From contig PKUJ01000018.1 in the NCBI GenBank assembly GCA_002869565.1, positions 1 through 64,000 of the forward strand: a stretch of DNA of 64,000 nt, in the 5' to 3' direction. The notes under the pieces were generated by a model. It made no database searches and was not told the origin of the DNA. It saw nothing but the letters and a program-made list of their open reading frames with translations. The stretch comes from Arcobacter sp. (lineage in GTDB: Bacteria; Campylobacterota; Campylobacteria; Campylobacterales; Arcobacteraceae). Every line of letters starts with the position of its first letter. The first letter of the stretch is position 1. Shown here one piece after another: positions 18,692-28,000 of this stretch. The position numbers were made by a program, and so were the translations under genes.

Positions 18692-20224
18692 ATGGAACAC
18701 ATTTTATCGATTTTAATATTTTTTCCAGCATTTGCAGCATTCTTAGCATTTTTAGTAAAAGATGATTCTATTAGAATGTATGCAATTTTAGTAACTGCAG
18801 TGGAGTTTGTATTAAGTATTTTTCTTTGGTCAAACTTTGATTCTAGTATAGCAGGTATGCAGTTTACTCAAATAATCCCAATGATAAGCGCATATGGAAT
18901 TAATTATTCAGTGGGAATAGATGGTATATCACTATTCTTAGTAATTATGACAACATTTATGACAATGATTTCAATCATTGGATTAACTGAAAAAAGAAAT
19001 TTGAAGCATTTAGTTATTACTGTACTATTTTTAGAAATGACTATGGTAGGAGTATTTTTAGCTCTTGATGCAATAATCTTTTATTTATTTTGGGAATTGT
19101 CTCTTGTACCAATGTTATATATTGTTGGAGCATGGGGTGGAAACCTTAGAATTTATGCTGCTATCAAATTTTTCTTATATACATTTATAGGTTCATTAAT
19201 TATGTTAGTTGGTATGTTATATCTTGGATATGTATATTTTCAAACAACTGGAAACTGGAGTTTTAGTATCTTAGATTGGAATATGATGATATTGCCATTT
19301 GATATGCAATTTTGGCTATTTATTGCATTTTTCTGTGGTTTTGCAATCAAGGTTCCAATGTTTCCTTTCCATACTTGGCTTCCATATGCACATGGTCAAG
19401 CGCCAACTATAGGTTCTGTAATCTTAGCTGCTGTACTACTTAAAATGGGTACATATGGTTTCGTAAGATTTTCATTACCATTATTTCCTGATGCTTCAGT
19501 TTATTTTGTGACCCCAATGGCTATATTAGCTTTAATTGCTATTGTTTATACAGCAATGGTTGCTTATGCTCAAGAAGATATGAAACAGGTTATTGCATAC
19601 TCTTCTGTCTCACATATGGGTGTAATTATATTAGGTATTTTTGCATTAAATGTAGAAGGTATTGGAGGATCACTTTTCCTAATGATCTCTCATGGTATCG
19701 TTTCAGGAGCGCTGTTTATGTTAGTTGGAGTAATTTACGATAGACGACATACTAAGATGATAAAAGATTTTGGTGGACTAGCTTTAGTTATGCCAAAATA
19801 TGCAACTATTTTTGCAATTATGTTAATGGCATCAGTTGGACTTCCTTTAACAATTGGATTTGTAGGTGAGTTTTTATCATTACTTGGATTTTTTAAAGTA
19901 TCACCAATTCTTACTTTAATAGCTGGACTTACAATAATTTTAGGGGCAGTTTATATGTTAGTAATGTATAAAAAATCTTTTTTTGGACCACTTACAAATG
20001 AAGCTAATAAAAATTTAGAAGATGTAAAAGGTCGTGAATTAGCGGCTTTAATCCCTCTTGTAGCGTTAGTTGTTATTTTAGGTGTTTATCCAAAACCAAT
20101 TTTAGATCCTATTAATAAATCAGTATCTCAACTTGTAGAAGTTATGCAAATTAAGGCAATAAATCCTAGTACAAAGACCAAACTCATGGAGTATAACAGT
20201 ATTGGGGAGGTGAAACATGACTGA
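18692..20224 (+). CDS. nuoM: NADH-quinone oxidoreductase subunit M
   Basis: NuoM (510 residues, about 14 helices) is an antiporter-like proton-pumping subunit. The WELSLVPMLYIVGAWGG and PFHTWLPYAHGQAPTIGSV motifs carry the conserved Glu and the channel residues. An AGGGG-type site lies upstream of the ATG. The end overlaps nuoN by eight bases. Confidence 0.96.
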   Translation: MEHILSILIFFPAFAAFLAFLVKDDSIRMYAILVTAVEFVLSIFLWSNFDSSIAGMQFTQIIPMISAYGINYSVGIDGISLFLVIMTTFMTMISIIGLTEKRNLKHLVITVLFLEMTMVGVFLALDAIIFYLFWELSLVPMLYIVGAWGGNLRIYAAIKFFLYTFIGSLIMLVGMLYLGYVYFQTTGNWSFSILDWNMMILPFDMQFWLFIAFFCGFAIKVPMFPFHTWLPYAHGQAPTIGSVILAAVLLKMGTYGFVRFSLPLFPDASVYFVTPMAILALIAIVYTAMVAYAQEDMKQVIAYSSVSHMGVIILGIFALNVEGIGGSLFLMISHGIVSGALFMLVGVIYDRRHTKMIKDFGGLALVMPKYATIFAIMLMASVGLPLTIGFVGEFLSLLGFFKVSPILTLIAGLTIILGAVYMLVMYKKSFFGPLTNEANKNLEDVKGRELAALIPLVALVVILGVYPKPILDPINKSVSQLVEVMQIKAINPSTKTKLMEYNSIGEVKHD

Positions 20225-21707
20225 TATAGTTGTAAACTTACCAGCATTTGCTGACTTAAATTTTGGAACAATAGTTCCTATGCTTGTTGCAATTATCGGG
20301 GCACTTGTAATTTTATGTATTGATTTAGTAAATAAAAAACTTGATAAATCTTTATATGTAATGCTTACAGTATTATTTTTAATAGTAGATTTTGGAACAT
20401 TAGTTGGATATTCTGGAGATGTTAGAGGTTTCTTTGACTTAATGATGATTGATGGGATTGCAATACTTTCTCAAGGTGTTATTGTAATAGCCTCTTTATT
20501 ATTTGTTTTAACAGCTATGAGTAAACTAAGATTCCAAGAGTATAGATATCCTGAATACTTTGCTTTATATTTGTTTATGGTAGCAGGTTTTCAGTTTATG
20601 GTAAGTTCAGATTCTTTGATTCTTATCTTTGTTGGACTTGAAACAGCTTCAATGGCACTTTATACAATAATTGCTATGCATAATAGAAACAATGCTTTAG
20701 AGGCTGCTATAAAATACTTTACAATGGGTGGATTAGCAACTGCATTTTTTGCCTTTGGTTCTATGATTTTCTATGCATTGACTGGAACAGTTGAATTAGG
20801 ACAAATATCTGAATCATTAGCTGCTTCTAATTTTGAAAATTATCCAATGGTTTTAATTGGTGTTGTATTTATGTTAGGTGCTCTTGGATTTAAATTATCT
20901 TTAGTTCCTTATCATACTTGGGTTCCTGACGTATATGAAGGAGCAACAGCAGCTTTAGCTGGCTTCTTATCTATTGTTCCTAAAATGGCAGGATTTGTTG
21001 TAGCAATAAGATTTTTTGAAATTTTTATATCAAGTGGGGATATTTATGTTGAATTGATTTTATATGCAACAGTTGTCTTATCTATGACAATTCCAAATAT
21101 CATTGCACTTGTTCAAAATGATATAAATAGAATGCTTGCATACTCTTCAATGTCCAATGCTGGTTTTGCAATGACAGCAATTTTGATTGGAACTACTCAA
21201 GCAACAAATGCACTATTTTTATATTGGATTTTATTCTTAGTTACAAATCTTGGTGGATTTACAATGTTATGGTTAAATAGAAGTAAGGATTATAACTCTT
21301 TCTCTTCTGACCATGCCTTAGAAAAATATTCTGGATTAATAAAAACTTCACCATTTACGGCAACAATGATGGGATTATTTTTATTATCATTAGCTGGAAT
21401 TCCTCCTTTTGCTCTATTTTGGGGAAAACTGTATTTAATTGGAAGTGCTGTAAATGCAGGGTATATGCTTTTAGCGCTTATTATGGTAATAAATGCTGCT
21501 ATTGCAGGATACTATTATTTAAAACCAATTGTATATATGTTCTTAAAAGATCCTATTGAAGGTAACAATACAAAATATATGACAAATGCAACTACTTCAA
21601 CAAAGGTATTAATTGGATTTTGTGCAGTTGTGACTATTCTTTCAATCTTTTTAATTGAACCATTATTAGAGATTATCTCTTATTATGTCCAAATTTCTGG
21701 TTACTAG
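20217..21707 (+). CDS. nuoN: NADH-quinone oxidoreductase subunit N
   Basis: NuoN (496 residues) is the third antiporter-like subunit and the last gene of the operon. VGLETASMALYTIIA, PYHTWVPDVYEGATAALAGF and LAYSSMSNAGF are family signatures. The start ATG lies within the end of nuoM behind a GGGGAGG site. A strong terminator follows the stop codon directly. Confidence 0.96.
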   Translation: MTDIVVNLPAFADLNFGTIVPMLVAIIGALVILCIDLVNKKLDKSLYVMLTVLFLIVDFGTLVGYSGDVRGFFDLMMIDGIAILSQGVIVIASLLFVLTAMSKLRFQEYRYPEYFALYLFMVAGFQFMVSSDSLILIFVGLETASMALYTIIAMHNRNNALEAAIKYFTMGGLATAFFAFGSMIFYALTGTVELGQISESLAASNFENYPMVLIGVVFMLGALGFKLSLVPYHTWVPDVYEGATAALAGFLSIVPKMAGFVVAIRFFEIFISSGDIYVELILYATVVLSMTIPNIIALVQNDINRMLAYSSMSNAGFAMTAILIGTTQATNALFLYWILFLVTNLGGFTMLWLNRSKDYNSFSSDHALEKYSGLIKTSPFTATMMGLFLLSLAGIPPFALFWGKLYLIGSAVNAGYMLLALIMVINAAIAGYYYLKPIVYMFLKDPIEGNNTKYMTNATTSTKVLIGFCAVVTILSIFLIEPLLEIISYYVQISGY

Positions 21708-21737
21708 GATTTTATCCTAGTGACCTTATCTTTTTTC
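21699..21737 (+). terminator. rho-independent terminator of the nuo operon
   Basis: A 12-bp stem (GGTTACTAGGAT 21699-21710 with ATCCTAGTGACC 21714-21725, one G:T pair, TTT loop) is followed by TTATCTTTTTT. It includes the nuoN stop codon. Confidence 0.85.
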
Positions 21738-21764
21738 ATTTTTTAGATGCTAAAAGATTTAATC

Positions 21765-22367
21765 TTAAGATGCTTGTTTTGCAATTGAACTAATTAGTTC
21801 TTCAGCCATTTCTTTAAATCTTTCTTCATAACTTTTAATTAAGTTTTCTTGGGGAGTTATTACTTGCCAATCTAATACTTTTGCACCAATTGAAGTAGAT
21901 GTATGTTCCATGTATATTTTTGACATATAAAAACTATGATTAATAAAATATTTTGTAGTATTATAGTTAATTAAAATGGATGATTTTTTTAAACTGATTC
22001 TTCTTGGGGTAGATTGAACTTGACCATATGGCCAGTAATAGTAAGCCACTAATCGTTCAGAGAATTTTTCATGAACTTTATTTTTTGAAAAGAGGTTATT
22101 TCTATCTGCTAGAATTACATAAGCATCAGCTTTTTCTATTTTATCAATAGCCTCATTCATATCATCATTCATACAACATTTGGAAGGTTCTTCACCTTTC
22201 TTTTGTGTACAACATCGACATTGCGTACATTTTACTATTTGCAATTGGGAGAGTTTAAGTTGACAAGTACTTATTCCTAAAGACAAAAAGTATTCACTAA
22301 AAAAACCTATAATTTTATCCATATCATTGTGATATGTTTCCGTACAGTCAATAAACTTGATAAGCAT
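21765..22367 (-). CDS. NAD(P)H-dependent flavin reductase / iron-sulfur flavoprotein-like
   Basis: This 200-residue protein has a flavodoxin-like layout and a cysteine cluster in KCTQCRCCTQKKGEEPSKCC (about residues 46-65), followed by NDDMNEAIDKIEKADAYVILAD. That pattern, C-x2-C-x-C-C then C-C before a DDM motif, is typical of the FMN-reductase subfamily that includes iron-sulfur flavoproteins. Function is probably redox or stress linked. It is transcribed divergently from the mqnD-like gene, and two palindromes lie in the shared upstream region. The start ATG has a GGAGGAA-type site. Confidence 0.75.
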   Translation of the reverse strand: MLIKFIDCTETYHNDMDKIIGFFSEYFLSLGISTCQLKLSQLQIVKCTQCRCCTQKKGEEPSKCCMNDDMNEAIDKIEKADAYVILADRNNLFSKNKVHEKFSERLVAYYYWPYGQVQSTPRRISLKKSSILINYNTTKYFINHSFYMSKIYMEHTSTSIGAKVLDWQVITPQENLIKSYEERFKEMAEELISSIAKQAS

Positions 22368-22397
22368 TATATTCCTCCTTTGTAAAAGAAATTATAA

Positions 22398-22409
22398 ATG
22401 AATATTCAT
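22398..22409. promoter_or_regulatory. 12-bp perfect palindrome upstream of the flavoprotein gene
   Basis: ATGAATATTCAT reads identically on both strands and lies about 30 bases upstream of the flavoprotein ATG. It resembles operators bound by ArsR- or MarR-type dimers. It is only a candidate: no regulator gene is adjacent. Confidence 0.4.
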
Positions 22410-22435
22410 ATATTAACACATAAATATGAAATTAA

Positions 22436-22452
22436 AGTGACATTTTGTCACT
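22436..22452. promoter_or_regulatory. 7-bp inverted repeat, candidate operator
   Basis: AGTGACA-TTT-TGTCACT is a perfect inverted repeat in the divergent intergenic region, 69 bases upstream of the flavoprotein gene and 93 bases upstream of the mqnD-like gene. It has no following T-run, so it is more likely a dimeric repressor or activator site than a terminator. Confidence 0.45.
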
Positions 22453-22497
22453 AAAAAGTCATAATTTGGCAACATAACCAAAAAATAATAGATAACT

Positions 22498-22506
22498 TGA
22501 TACAAT
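22498..22506 (+). promoter_or_regulatory. extended -10 element for the mqnD-like/murB unit
   Basis: TGATACAAT fits an extended -10 (TG-n-TACAAT), with a transcription start expected near 22514, about 30 bases before the TTG start at 22545. No good -35 is seen, as is common in Campylobacterota promoters. Confidence 0.4.
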
Positions 22507-22544
22507 CTCGATAACTAAAACTTTTAAACTTTCAAGGACTTAAT

Positions 22545-23408
22545 TTGAAAACAATAAGCGTTGCACATTCTCCGGATGCAGATGATATTTTTATGTATTA
22601 TGCCATCAAATTTGGTTGGGTTACACCTACTGATGCAAAATTTGAAAATATAGCTGATGACATTGAAACATTAAATAAAGCTACATTAAATGGAGAATAT
22701 GACATTTGTGCTATCTCTTTTGCACTTTATCCATTAGTAAAAGATGATTATGCTTTATTAAAAACTGCTGTTTCTTTTGGCGAAGGATATGGCCCAAAGC
22801 TTATAAAAAGAAAAGGTACAAAGTTAAAACGTAATTTCAAAGTTGCATTAAGTGGTGAGTTTACGACAAATGGATTACTTTTTAAGATTGCTTATCCTGA
22901 AGCTAGAATTACATATATGAATTTTTTAGATATTGAACAAGCTGTATTAGATGGAACAGTCGATGCAGGTGTTTTAATACATGAATCAATTTTAACTTTT
23001 AATGAGGAATTAGAAGTTGAAAAAGAGATTTGGGATATTTGGGTTGAACTTAGTGGTGGAGATTTACCTTTACCATTAGGTGGTATGTGTTTGAGACGTT
23101 CAATTCCTCTTCATAGTGCTATCGATTATGAAAATACTTTGATCAAAGCAGTAGATGTAGCTAATAAAAATAGAAGAGTATTAGCTCCTATGCTTCTTGA
23201 AAAGGGTCTTATTCGAGTTGATGCAGATACCTTAGATACATATTTAGACCTATATGCAAATGATAACTCAGTAAAATTGAGTGAAATTCAATATAAAGCT
23301 TTGGATAAACTGTATGAGTTAGGATATAAGCATGGATATTTTGAAAACCTAATAAAAGCAAAAGATTTTTTAATCCCCAATGAGTATGAGGAATTAAGAG
23401 CCAAGTGA
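22545..23408 (+). CDS. mqnD: menaquinone biosynthesis protein, MqnA/MqnD family (likely 1,4-dihydroxy-6-naphthoate synthase)
   Basis: This 287-residue protein has the periplasmic-binding-protein-like fold of the MqnA/MqnD family of the futalosine pathway. The N-terminal AHSPDADDIFMYYAIKFG and the later GGDLPLPLGGMCLRRS fit MqnD better than MqnA, although classic MqnD proteins read SPCPND in the first motif. MqnD converts cyclic dehypoxanthine futalosine to 1,4-dihydroxy-6-naphthoate. The start is TTG at 22545 with an AAGGA site six bases upstream. The end overlaps murB by four bases. Confidence 0.75.
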   Translation: MKTISVAHSPDADDIFMYYAIKFGWVTPTDAKFENIADDIETLNKATLNGEYDICAISFALYPLVKDDYALLKTAVSFGEGYGPKLIKRKGTKLKRNFKVALSGEFTTNGLLFKIAYPEARITYMNFLDIEQAVLDGTVDAGVLIHESILTFNEELEVEKEIWDIWVELSGGDLPLPLGGMCLRRSIPLHSAIDYENTLIKAVDVANKNRRVLAPMLLEKGLIRVDADTLDTYLDLYANDNSVKLSEIQYKALDKLYELGYKHGYFENLIKAKDFLIPNEYEELRAK

Positions 23409-24202
23409 GTTTAAAAAGTGAAGTTCTAAATGAATACAAAACTATAGATTTTTCTAAATATTCATCTATAAAAATAGGCCCTGTAGTTGATGTTAAAGTA
23501 ATCAATGAAATTTCTGATTATGATGATTATCAAATAATTGGTCGTGCAAATAATTTATTAGTTTCAAATACTCCTCCAAAATTTGCTATTTTAGGTGAAG
23601 CCTTTGATTATATAGAAGAAAAAGATGGAAAACTATATGTGGGCTGTGCAACTACTTCTGGTAAACTTTTAACATATACAAGAAAAAATGATATTGCCGA
23701 TTTAGAATTTTTAGCTAAACTTCCTGGAAATCTTGGTGGTTTAGTAAAAATGAATGCAGGACTAAAATCTTGGGAAATCTTTAATTATATAGATAAAATT
23801 AAAACAAAAGATGGTTATATTGAAAAAAAGGATATAACTTATTCCTATAGAAAAACACAAATAAATACAATAGTATACGAAGTAGTATTTAATATTGAGC
23901 ATGGTTTTTCTAAAGAGAAGTTAAAAGAGTTTAATAAAATGAGAGATAATCAACCTCAAACTCCAAGTGCTGGCTCTTGCTTTAAAAATCCTAAAGATGA
24001 TTATGCAGGACGACTTATAGAAGAGGTTGGATTAAAAGGGTTTAGAAAAGGAGATATGGCTTTTAGTGAAGTTCATTCAAATTTTCTTGTAAATTTAGGA
24101 AATGGTACTTTTGAGGATGCAATATGTTTGATAAATCTAGCCAAAAGTAAGATAAAAGAGAAATTTAACATCGATATTCAAGAAGAAGTAGTAATTTATT
24201 AA
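23405..24202 (+). CDS. murB: UDP-N-acetylenolpyruvoylglucosamine reductase
   Basis: MurB reduces UDP-GlcNAc-enolpyruvate to UDP-MurNAc using NADPH and FAD in the cytoplasm. The 265-residue length is the short form seen in Campylobacterota. The FAD domain is compact, LPGNLGGLVKMNAG marks the flavin-binding loop, PSAGSCFKNP carries the catalytic Ser, and the C-terminal EEVVIY carries the catalytic Glu. GTG start at 23405 overlaps the upstream stop. Confidence 0.93.
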   Translation: MSLKSEVLNEYKTIDFSKYSSIKIGPVVDVKVINEISDYDDYQIIGRANNLLVSNTPPKFAILGEAFDYIEEKDGKLYVGCATTSGKLLTYTRKNDIADLEFLAKLPGNLGGLVKMNAGLKSWEIFNYIDKIKTKDGYIEKKDITYSYRKTQINTIVYEVVFNIEHGFSKEKLKEFNKMRDNQPQTPSAGSCFKNPKDDYAGRLIEEVGLKGFRKGDMAFSEVHSNFLVNLGNGTFEDAICLINLAKSKIKEKFNIDIQEEVVIY

Positions 24203-24226
24203 AATTAATTGCTTTTAATTTATTTA

Positions 24227-24235
24227 TGATAGAAT
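24227..24235 (+). promoter_or_regulatory. candidate extended -10 upstream of topA
   Basis: TGATAGAAT in the 75-base gap between murB and topA fits an extended -10; a TTGCTT at 24209 is a possible but closely spaced -35 (15 bases). topA may thus have its own promoter inside the run. Confidence 0.35.
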
Positions 24236-24277
24236 TTCAGATTGTAAAAAATCAGCTTAAAAGTGGAGCATTAATTA

Positions 24278-26629
24278 GTGAAAAATTTAGTAATAGTAGA
24301 ATCACCAGCAAAAGCAAAAACAATATCAAAATTTTTAGGTAAAGAATATACCGTAATGGCATCAATGGGTCATGTACGAGATTTACCAAAATCAAAACTT
24401 GGATTTGATCCAGAAAATAATTTTGAGCCAAAGTATCTTATTTCAACAGATAAGAAAAAAGTAATAACAGATTTAAAAAAACAAATTGATAAAGATACTA
24501 CTATTTACCTAGCGGCCGATGAGGATAGGGAAGGGGAAGCCATTGCATGGCATTTAATTCCTGCACTTAAAATTGAAAAAAACCCACTAAAAAGAATTGT
24601 TTTCCACGAAATTACTAAAGACGCAATTTTAGAAGCGATTAATAACCCAAGAGAAGTAAATCAAAACCTAGTAGATGCACAACAAGCAAGACGAATACTT
24701 GATCGTGCTGTTGGATATGAACTTTCTCCACTTCTTTGGAAAAAAGTAAGATATGGACTAAGTGCGGGACGAGTTCAATCAGTTGCTGTTCGAATTATAG
24801 TTGATAGAGAGAATGAAATCAGAGCTTTTATTCCAGAAGAATTTTGGAAAATCAAAGCAGATTTTATAAATCCAGAACTAAAAGCAGAATTAGCAAAAAT
24901 AGATGGAAAAGTAAAAAAAGTAAAAAACGAAGCAGAGGCTAAAAAGATTGAGGCTTCTATAAATCAAGGGAATTTTACTTTAGATGATATTGAAGAAAAA
25001 GATTCAAATAGAAATCCAGCTGCTCCTTTTACAACTTCAACTTTGCAACAAGAAGCCAGTAGAAAACTTGGATACTCAGTAAAACAAACAATGATTATTG
25101 CACAACAATTATATGAAGGAAATGTTGGAAACATACCTAATCACACAGGTGGTTTAATTACATATATGAGAACTGACTCATTAAATCTTTCAAAAATTGC
25201 AACAAGTGCAGCGAAAGAAGTTATTGATTCTGAGTATGGTAAAGATTATTCTTTAAGTAAACCACGAGTTTATAAATCAAAAGCAAAAGGAGCACAAGAG
25301 GCTCACGAAGCGATTAGACCAGTTGATTTATCTTTAAAACCAAGTGATATTAAAGCTTACGTTGATAATTCACAATATAAATTATATAGTCTAATTTGGA
25401 AAAGAACTCTCGCTACTCAAATGGCAGCTGCAAAAATTGCAAATACTACTTATAAAATTGGTGCAGGTAAAGATAAAGAGTATGAATTTCAAGTAAAAGG
25501 TCAAAGAATTGTATTTGCTGGATTTATGAAAGCATATACAGAGGGAAGTGATAACCCTGAATCAGCACTTGACAGTTCTGAAAAAATATTGCCAACTGTA
25601 AAAGTTGGAACAGTTTTAAATCTTGAAAAACTAGATTTAGAACAAAATTTCACAAAACCACCTGCAAGATACACAGAAGCATCATTAGTTAAAAAACTAG
25701 AATCTGAAGGAATCGGAAGACCTTCAACATATGCTCCAACAATTTCTACTATTCAAGCACGTGAATATGTAGTAAAAACAGAAGATAAAAAATTAGCTCC
25801 AACTCCAACAGGAGAGATTGTAAATAGTTTCTTAGTGGATCACTTTTCTCATATTGTAGATTTAGGATTTACTGCAAAAGTAGAAGAAGAGTTTGATGAT
25901 ATTGCTGATGGAAAGATTGCATGGCAACAAGTTATGCAAGAGTTTTATGGCGATTTAAAAAAAACAATTATTGAAAAAGAAGAGAGTGTAAATAAAGAAG
26001 ACTATCTTCAAATTAGAGAGATTGGAACTGATCCAAAAAGTGGAAAACCAATGAGTGCTAGAGTTGGAAGATTTGGTCCATTTGTTCAAATAGGAACTAA
26101 GGATGATGAAGAAAAGCCTCTTTTTGTAGCAATTCCTGAGCATCTAAATATGGATACAATTACTATGGATGAAGCTCTGTTTTTATTTACTCTACCAAGA
26201 GTTGTAGGACAAGATGCTAACGGAGATGATATTAAAGCAAATATTGGAAGATTTGGTCCATATTTACAAGTAAAAACAAACTATTTTTCTCTTAAAACTG
26301 ATGATCCTTATAAGATTGAATTGCCAAGAGCTTTAGAAGTAATTAAAGAAATTTCTGAAGCAAAAGCAAAAGCAACAATAAAAGTATTTGAAAAAGAAAA
26401 AATCCAAGTTTTAATAGGACAATATGGTCCTTATATAAAACAAGGAAGAAAAAATTATAAGATACCAAAAGGTGTAGAAGCTGAGGATTTAACTTTAGAA
26501 CAGACTTTAGAAATTATTGCTAAAGATCCTAAGTCTAAAGGGAGTGTTAAAAAAACACCAGCAAAAAAAACTACAACAAAAAGAAAGACTGCTACAAAAA
26601 AGCCAGCTGCTAAAAAAACTACAAAATAG
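24278..26629 (+). CDS. topA: DNA topoisomerase I
   Basis: This type IA topoisomerase (783 residues) relaxes negative supercoils. The Toprim domain starts with VIVESPAKAKTI and contains DEDREGEAIAWH (81-92); the active-site Tyr is Tyr296 in GGLITYMRTDS. The C-terminal part lacks the four-cysteine zinc ribbons of E. coli TopA. It has instead three glycine-rich repeats (GRFGPFVQ, GRFGPYLQ, GQYGPYIK) and a Lys/Thr/Ala tail of about 30 residues resembling histone H1. The start is GTG at 24278. Confidence 0.96.
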   Translation: MKNLVIVESPAKAKTISKFLGKEYTVMASMGHVRDLPKSKLGFDPENNFEPKYLISTDKKKVITDLKKQIDKDTTIYLAADEDREGEAIAWHLIPALKIEKNPLKRIVFHEITKDAILEAINNPREVNQNLVDAQQARRILDRAVGYELSPLLWKKVRYGLSAGRVQSVAVRIIVDRENEIRAFIPEEFWKIKADFINPELKAELAKIDGKVKKVKNEAEAKKIEASINQGNFTLDDIEEKDSNRNPAAPFTTSTLQQEASRKLGYSVKQTMIIAQQLYEGNVGNIPNHTGGLITYMRTDSLNLSKIATSAAKEVIDSEYGKDYSLSKPRVYKSKAKGAQEAHEAIRPVDLSLKPSDIKAYVDNSQYKLYSLIWKRTLATQMAAAKIANTTYKIGAGKDKEYEFQVKGQRIVFAGFMKAYTEGSDNPESALDSSEKILPTVKVGTVLNLEKLDLEQNFTKPPARYTEASLVKKLESEGIGRPSTYAPTISTIQAREYVVKTEDKKLAPTPTGEIVNSFLVDHFSHIVDLGFTAKVEEEFDDIADGKIAWQQVMQEFYGDLKKTIIEKEESVNKEDYLQIREIGTDPKSGKPMSARVGRFGPFVQIGTKDDEEKPLFVAIPEHLNMDTITMDEALFLFTLPRVVGQDANGDDIKANIGRFGPYLQVKTNYFSLKTDDPYKIELPRALEVIKEISEAKAKATIKVFEKEKIQVLIGQYGPYIKQGRKNYKIPKGVEAEDLTLEQTLEIIAKDPKSKGSVKKTPAKKTTTKRKTATKKPAAKKTTK

Positions 26630-26632
26630 CTT

Positions 26633-27148
26633 ATGAAAATTGGAATATTATCGGATAGTCACCACAAGAGTGACTATACGAAAGAGGTAATTGAACTTCT
26701 AAAAGATAAGGGAAGTGAATATTTAATACATGCAGGTGATTTGTGTATTGAAAAGAACTTAAAACTTCTAGAAGAATCAGGGTTAATTTATGTAAGTGTT
26801 TTTGGAAATAATGATATGTCATTAATTTCTGTGTCAAATAAGTATAATATAAAGCAGGAACCATATGCTTTCAAGATAAAAGATACTACTTTTAAGTTGA
26901 TGCATTTGCCTTATTATATGACTGGGGATTGTGATGTAGTAATTTTTGGACATACACATATATTTGAGAGTGAGTATAATAATGGAACACTGTTTTTAAA
27001 CCCTGGCGAAGTGTGTGCTAGGGAGAAGCCTAAAATAGAGTGTGTATTGTTAGAAATTAAAGAAAATGAGTATATAATCAACTATTACTCAAGAAATATT
27101 AATGAAAAAGAATTTTTAAAAGAAGAGATTAAATATGAACGAAAATAA
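26633..27148 (+). CDS. YfcE/MJ0936-type metallophosphoesterase
   Basis: This 171-residue protein has the calcineurin-like phosphoesterase motifs in order: LSDSHHK (residues 6-12), HAGDL, FGNND and FGHTH. Members of the MJ0936/YfcE family are manganese-dependent phosphodiesterases of unclear cellular substrate. It starts three bases after the topA stop and overlaps bioB by 14 bases, so it is in the same operon. Confidence 0.88.
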   Translation: MKIGILSDSHHKSDYTKEVIELLKDKGSEYLIHAGDLCIEKNLKLLEESGLIYVSVFGNNDMSLISVSNKYNIKQEPYAFKIKDTTFKLMHLPYYMTGDCDVVIFGHTHIFESEYNNGTLFLNPGEVCAREKPKIECVLLEIKENEYIINYYSRNINEKEFLKEEIKYERK

Positions 27149-27986
27149 AAGTATTTTTTTATGTGCCATTTCTAATATTGAGAGTGGAACATGTAATGAA
27201 GATTGTAAGTTTTGTACGCAGAGTGTTAAATACAAAGCTGATATTCAAAGATATAAAAGAAAAGATATTGAACAAATTGTAAAAGAAGCGAAAATAGCAA
27301 GAGAGAATGGTGCTAATGGATTTTGTTTAGTAACGGCAGGAAAAGGTTTAGACGATAAAAGATTAGCCTTTGTTTGTGAAGCTGCTCGTGCAGTTAAAAA
27401 AGAGAATTTAGGTCTAATTTTGATAGCCTGTAATGGTACGGCATCTGTTGCGCAAATACAGGAATTGAAAGAAGCTGGAGTTGATGCTTATAATCATAAT
27501 TTAGAAACAGCACAAGATTTTTATGCAGAGATTGTTACTACTCATACTTGGGAAGAAAGATATCAAACTTGTTTAAATGTAAACGAAGTTGGATTAAGAC
27601 TTGTATGTGGTGGAATATTTGGATTAGGTGAAACACAAGAACAAAGAGTATCTATGCTTGAGTCTATTGCATCATTAAATCCTATGAATGTTCCTTTAAA
27701 CTTTTTCCATCCAAATGAAGCTTTACCTCTTGTAGAAAATAGTGTTACAAGAGAAGAATCTTTTGAATTAATTACTCTAGCTAGAAAAATGGTTCCAAAT
27801 GCAATGAAAATTATGGTTGCAGGAGGAAGAGAATTAATGTTCGGAGAGGAACAATACAAGATTTTTGAAAAAGGTGCAAATGCATTTGTTATAGGAGACT
27901 ATTTAACAACAGCTGGAAAATCTCCTAAAGAAGATATTGAAGAACTAAAAAGATTAGGTTTCAAAATTAAAAGAGAAATAGACTAG
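27135..27986 (+). CDS. bioB: biotin synthase
   Basis: BioB inserts sulfur into dethiobiotin using radical SAM chemistry and a second [2Fe-2S] cluster. The radical SAM motif is Cys20-x3-Cys24-x2-Cys27 (CNEDCKFC), followed by QSVKYKADIQRY. The 283-residue length is shorter than the E. coli enzyme and matches the Campylobacterota form. The ATG is inside the 3' end of the phosphoesterase gene. No other biotin gene is adjacent. Confidence 0.92.
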   Translation: MNENKSIFLCAISNIESGTCNEDCKFCTQSVKYKADIQRYKRKDIEQIVKEAKIARENGANGFCLVTAGKGLDDKRLAFVCEAARAVKKENLGLILIACNGTASVAQIQELKEAGVDAYNHNLETAQDFYAEIVTTHTWEERYQTCLNVNEVGLRLVCGGIFGLGETQEQRVSMLESIASLNPMNVPLNFFHPNEALPLVENSVTREESFELITLARKMVPNAMKIMVAGGRELMFGEEQYKIFEKGANAFVIGDYLTTAGKSPKEDIEELKRLGFKIKREID

Positions 27987-28000
27987 TTCTAGGAAGATAT

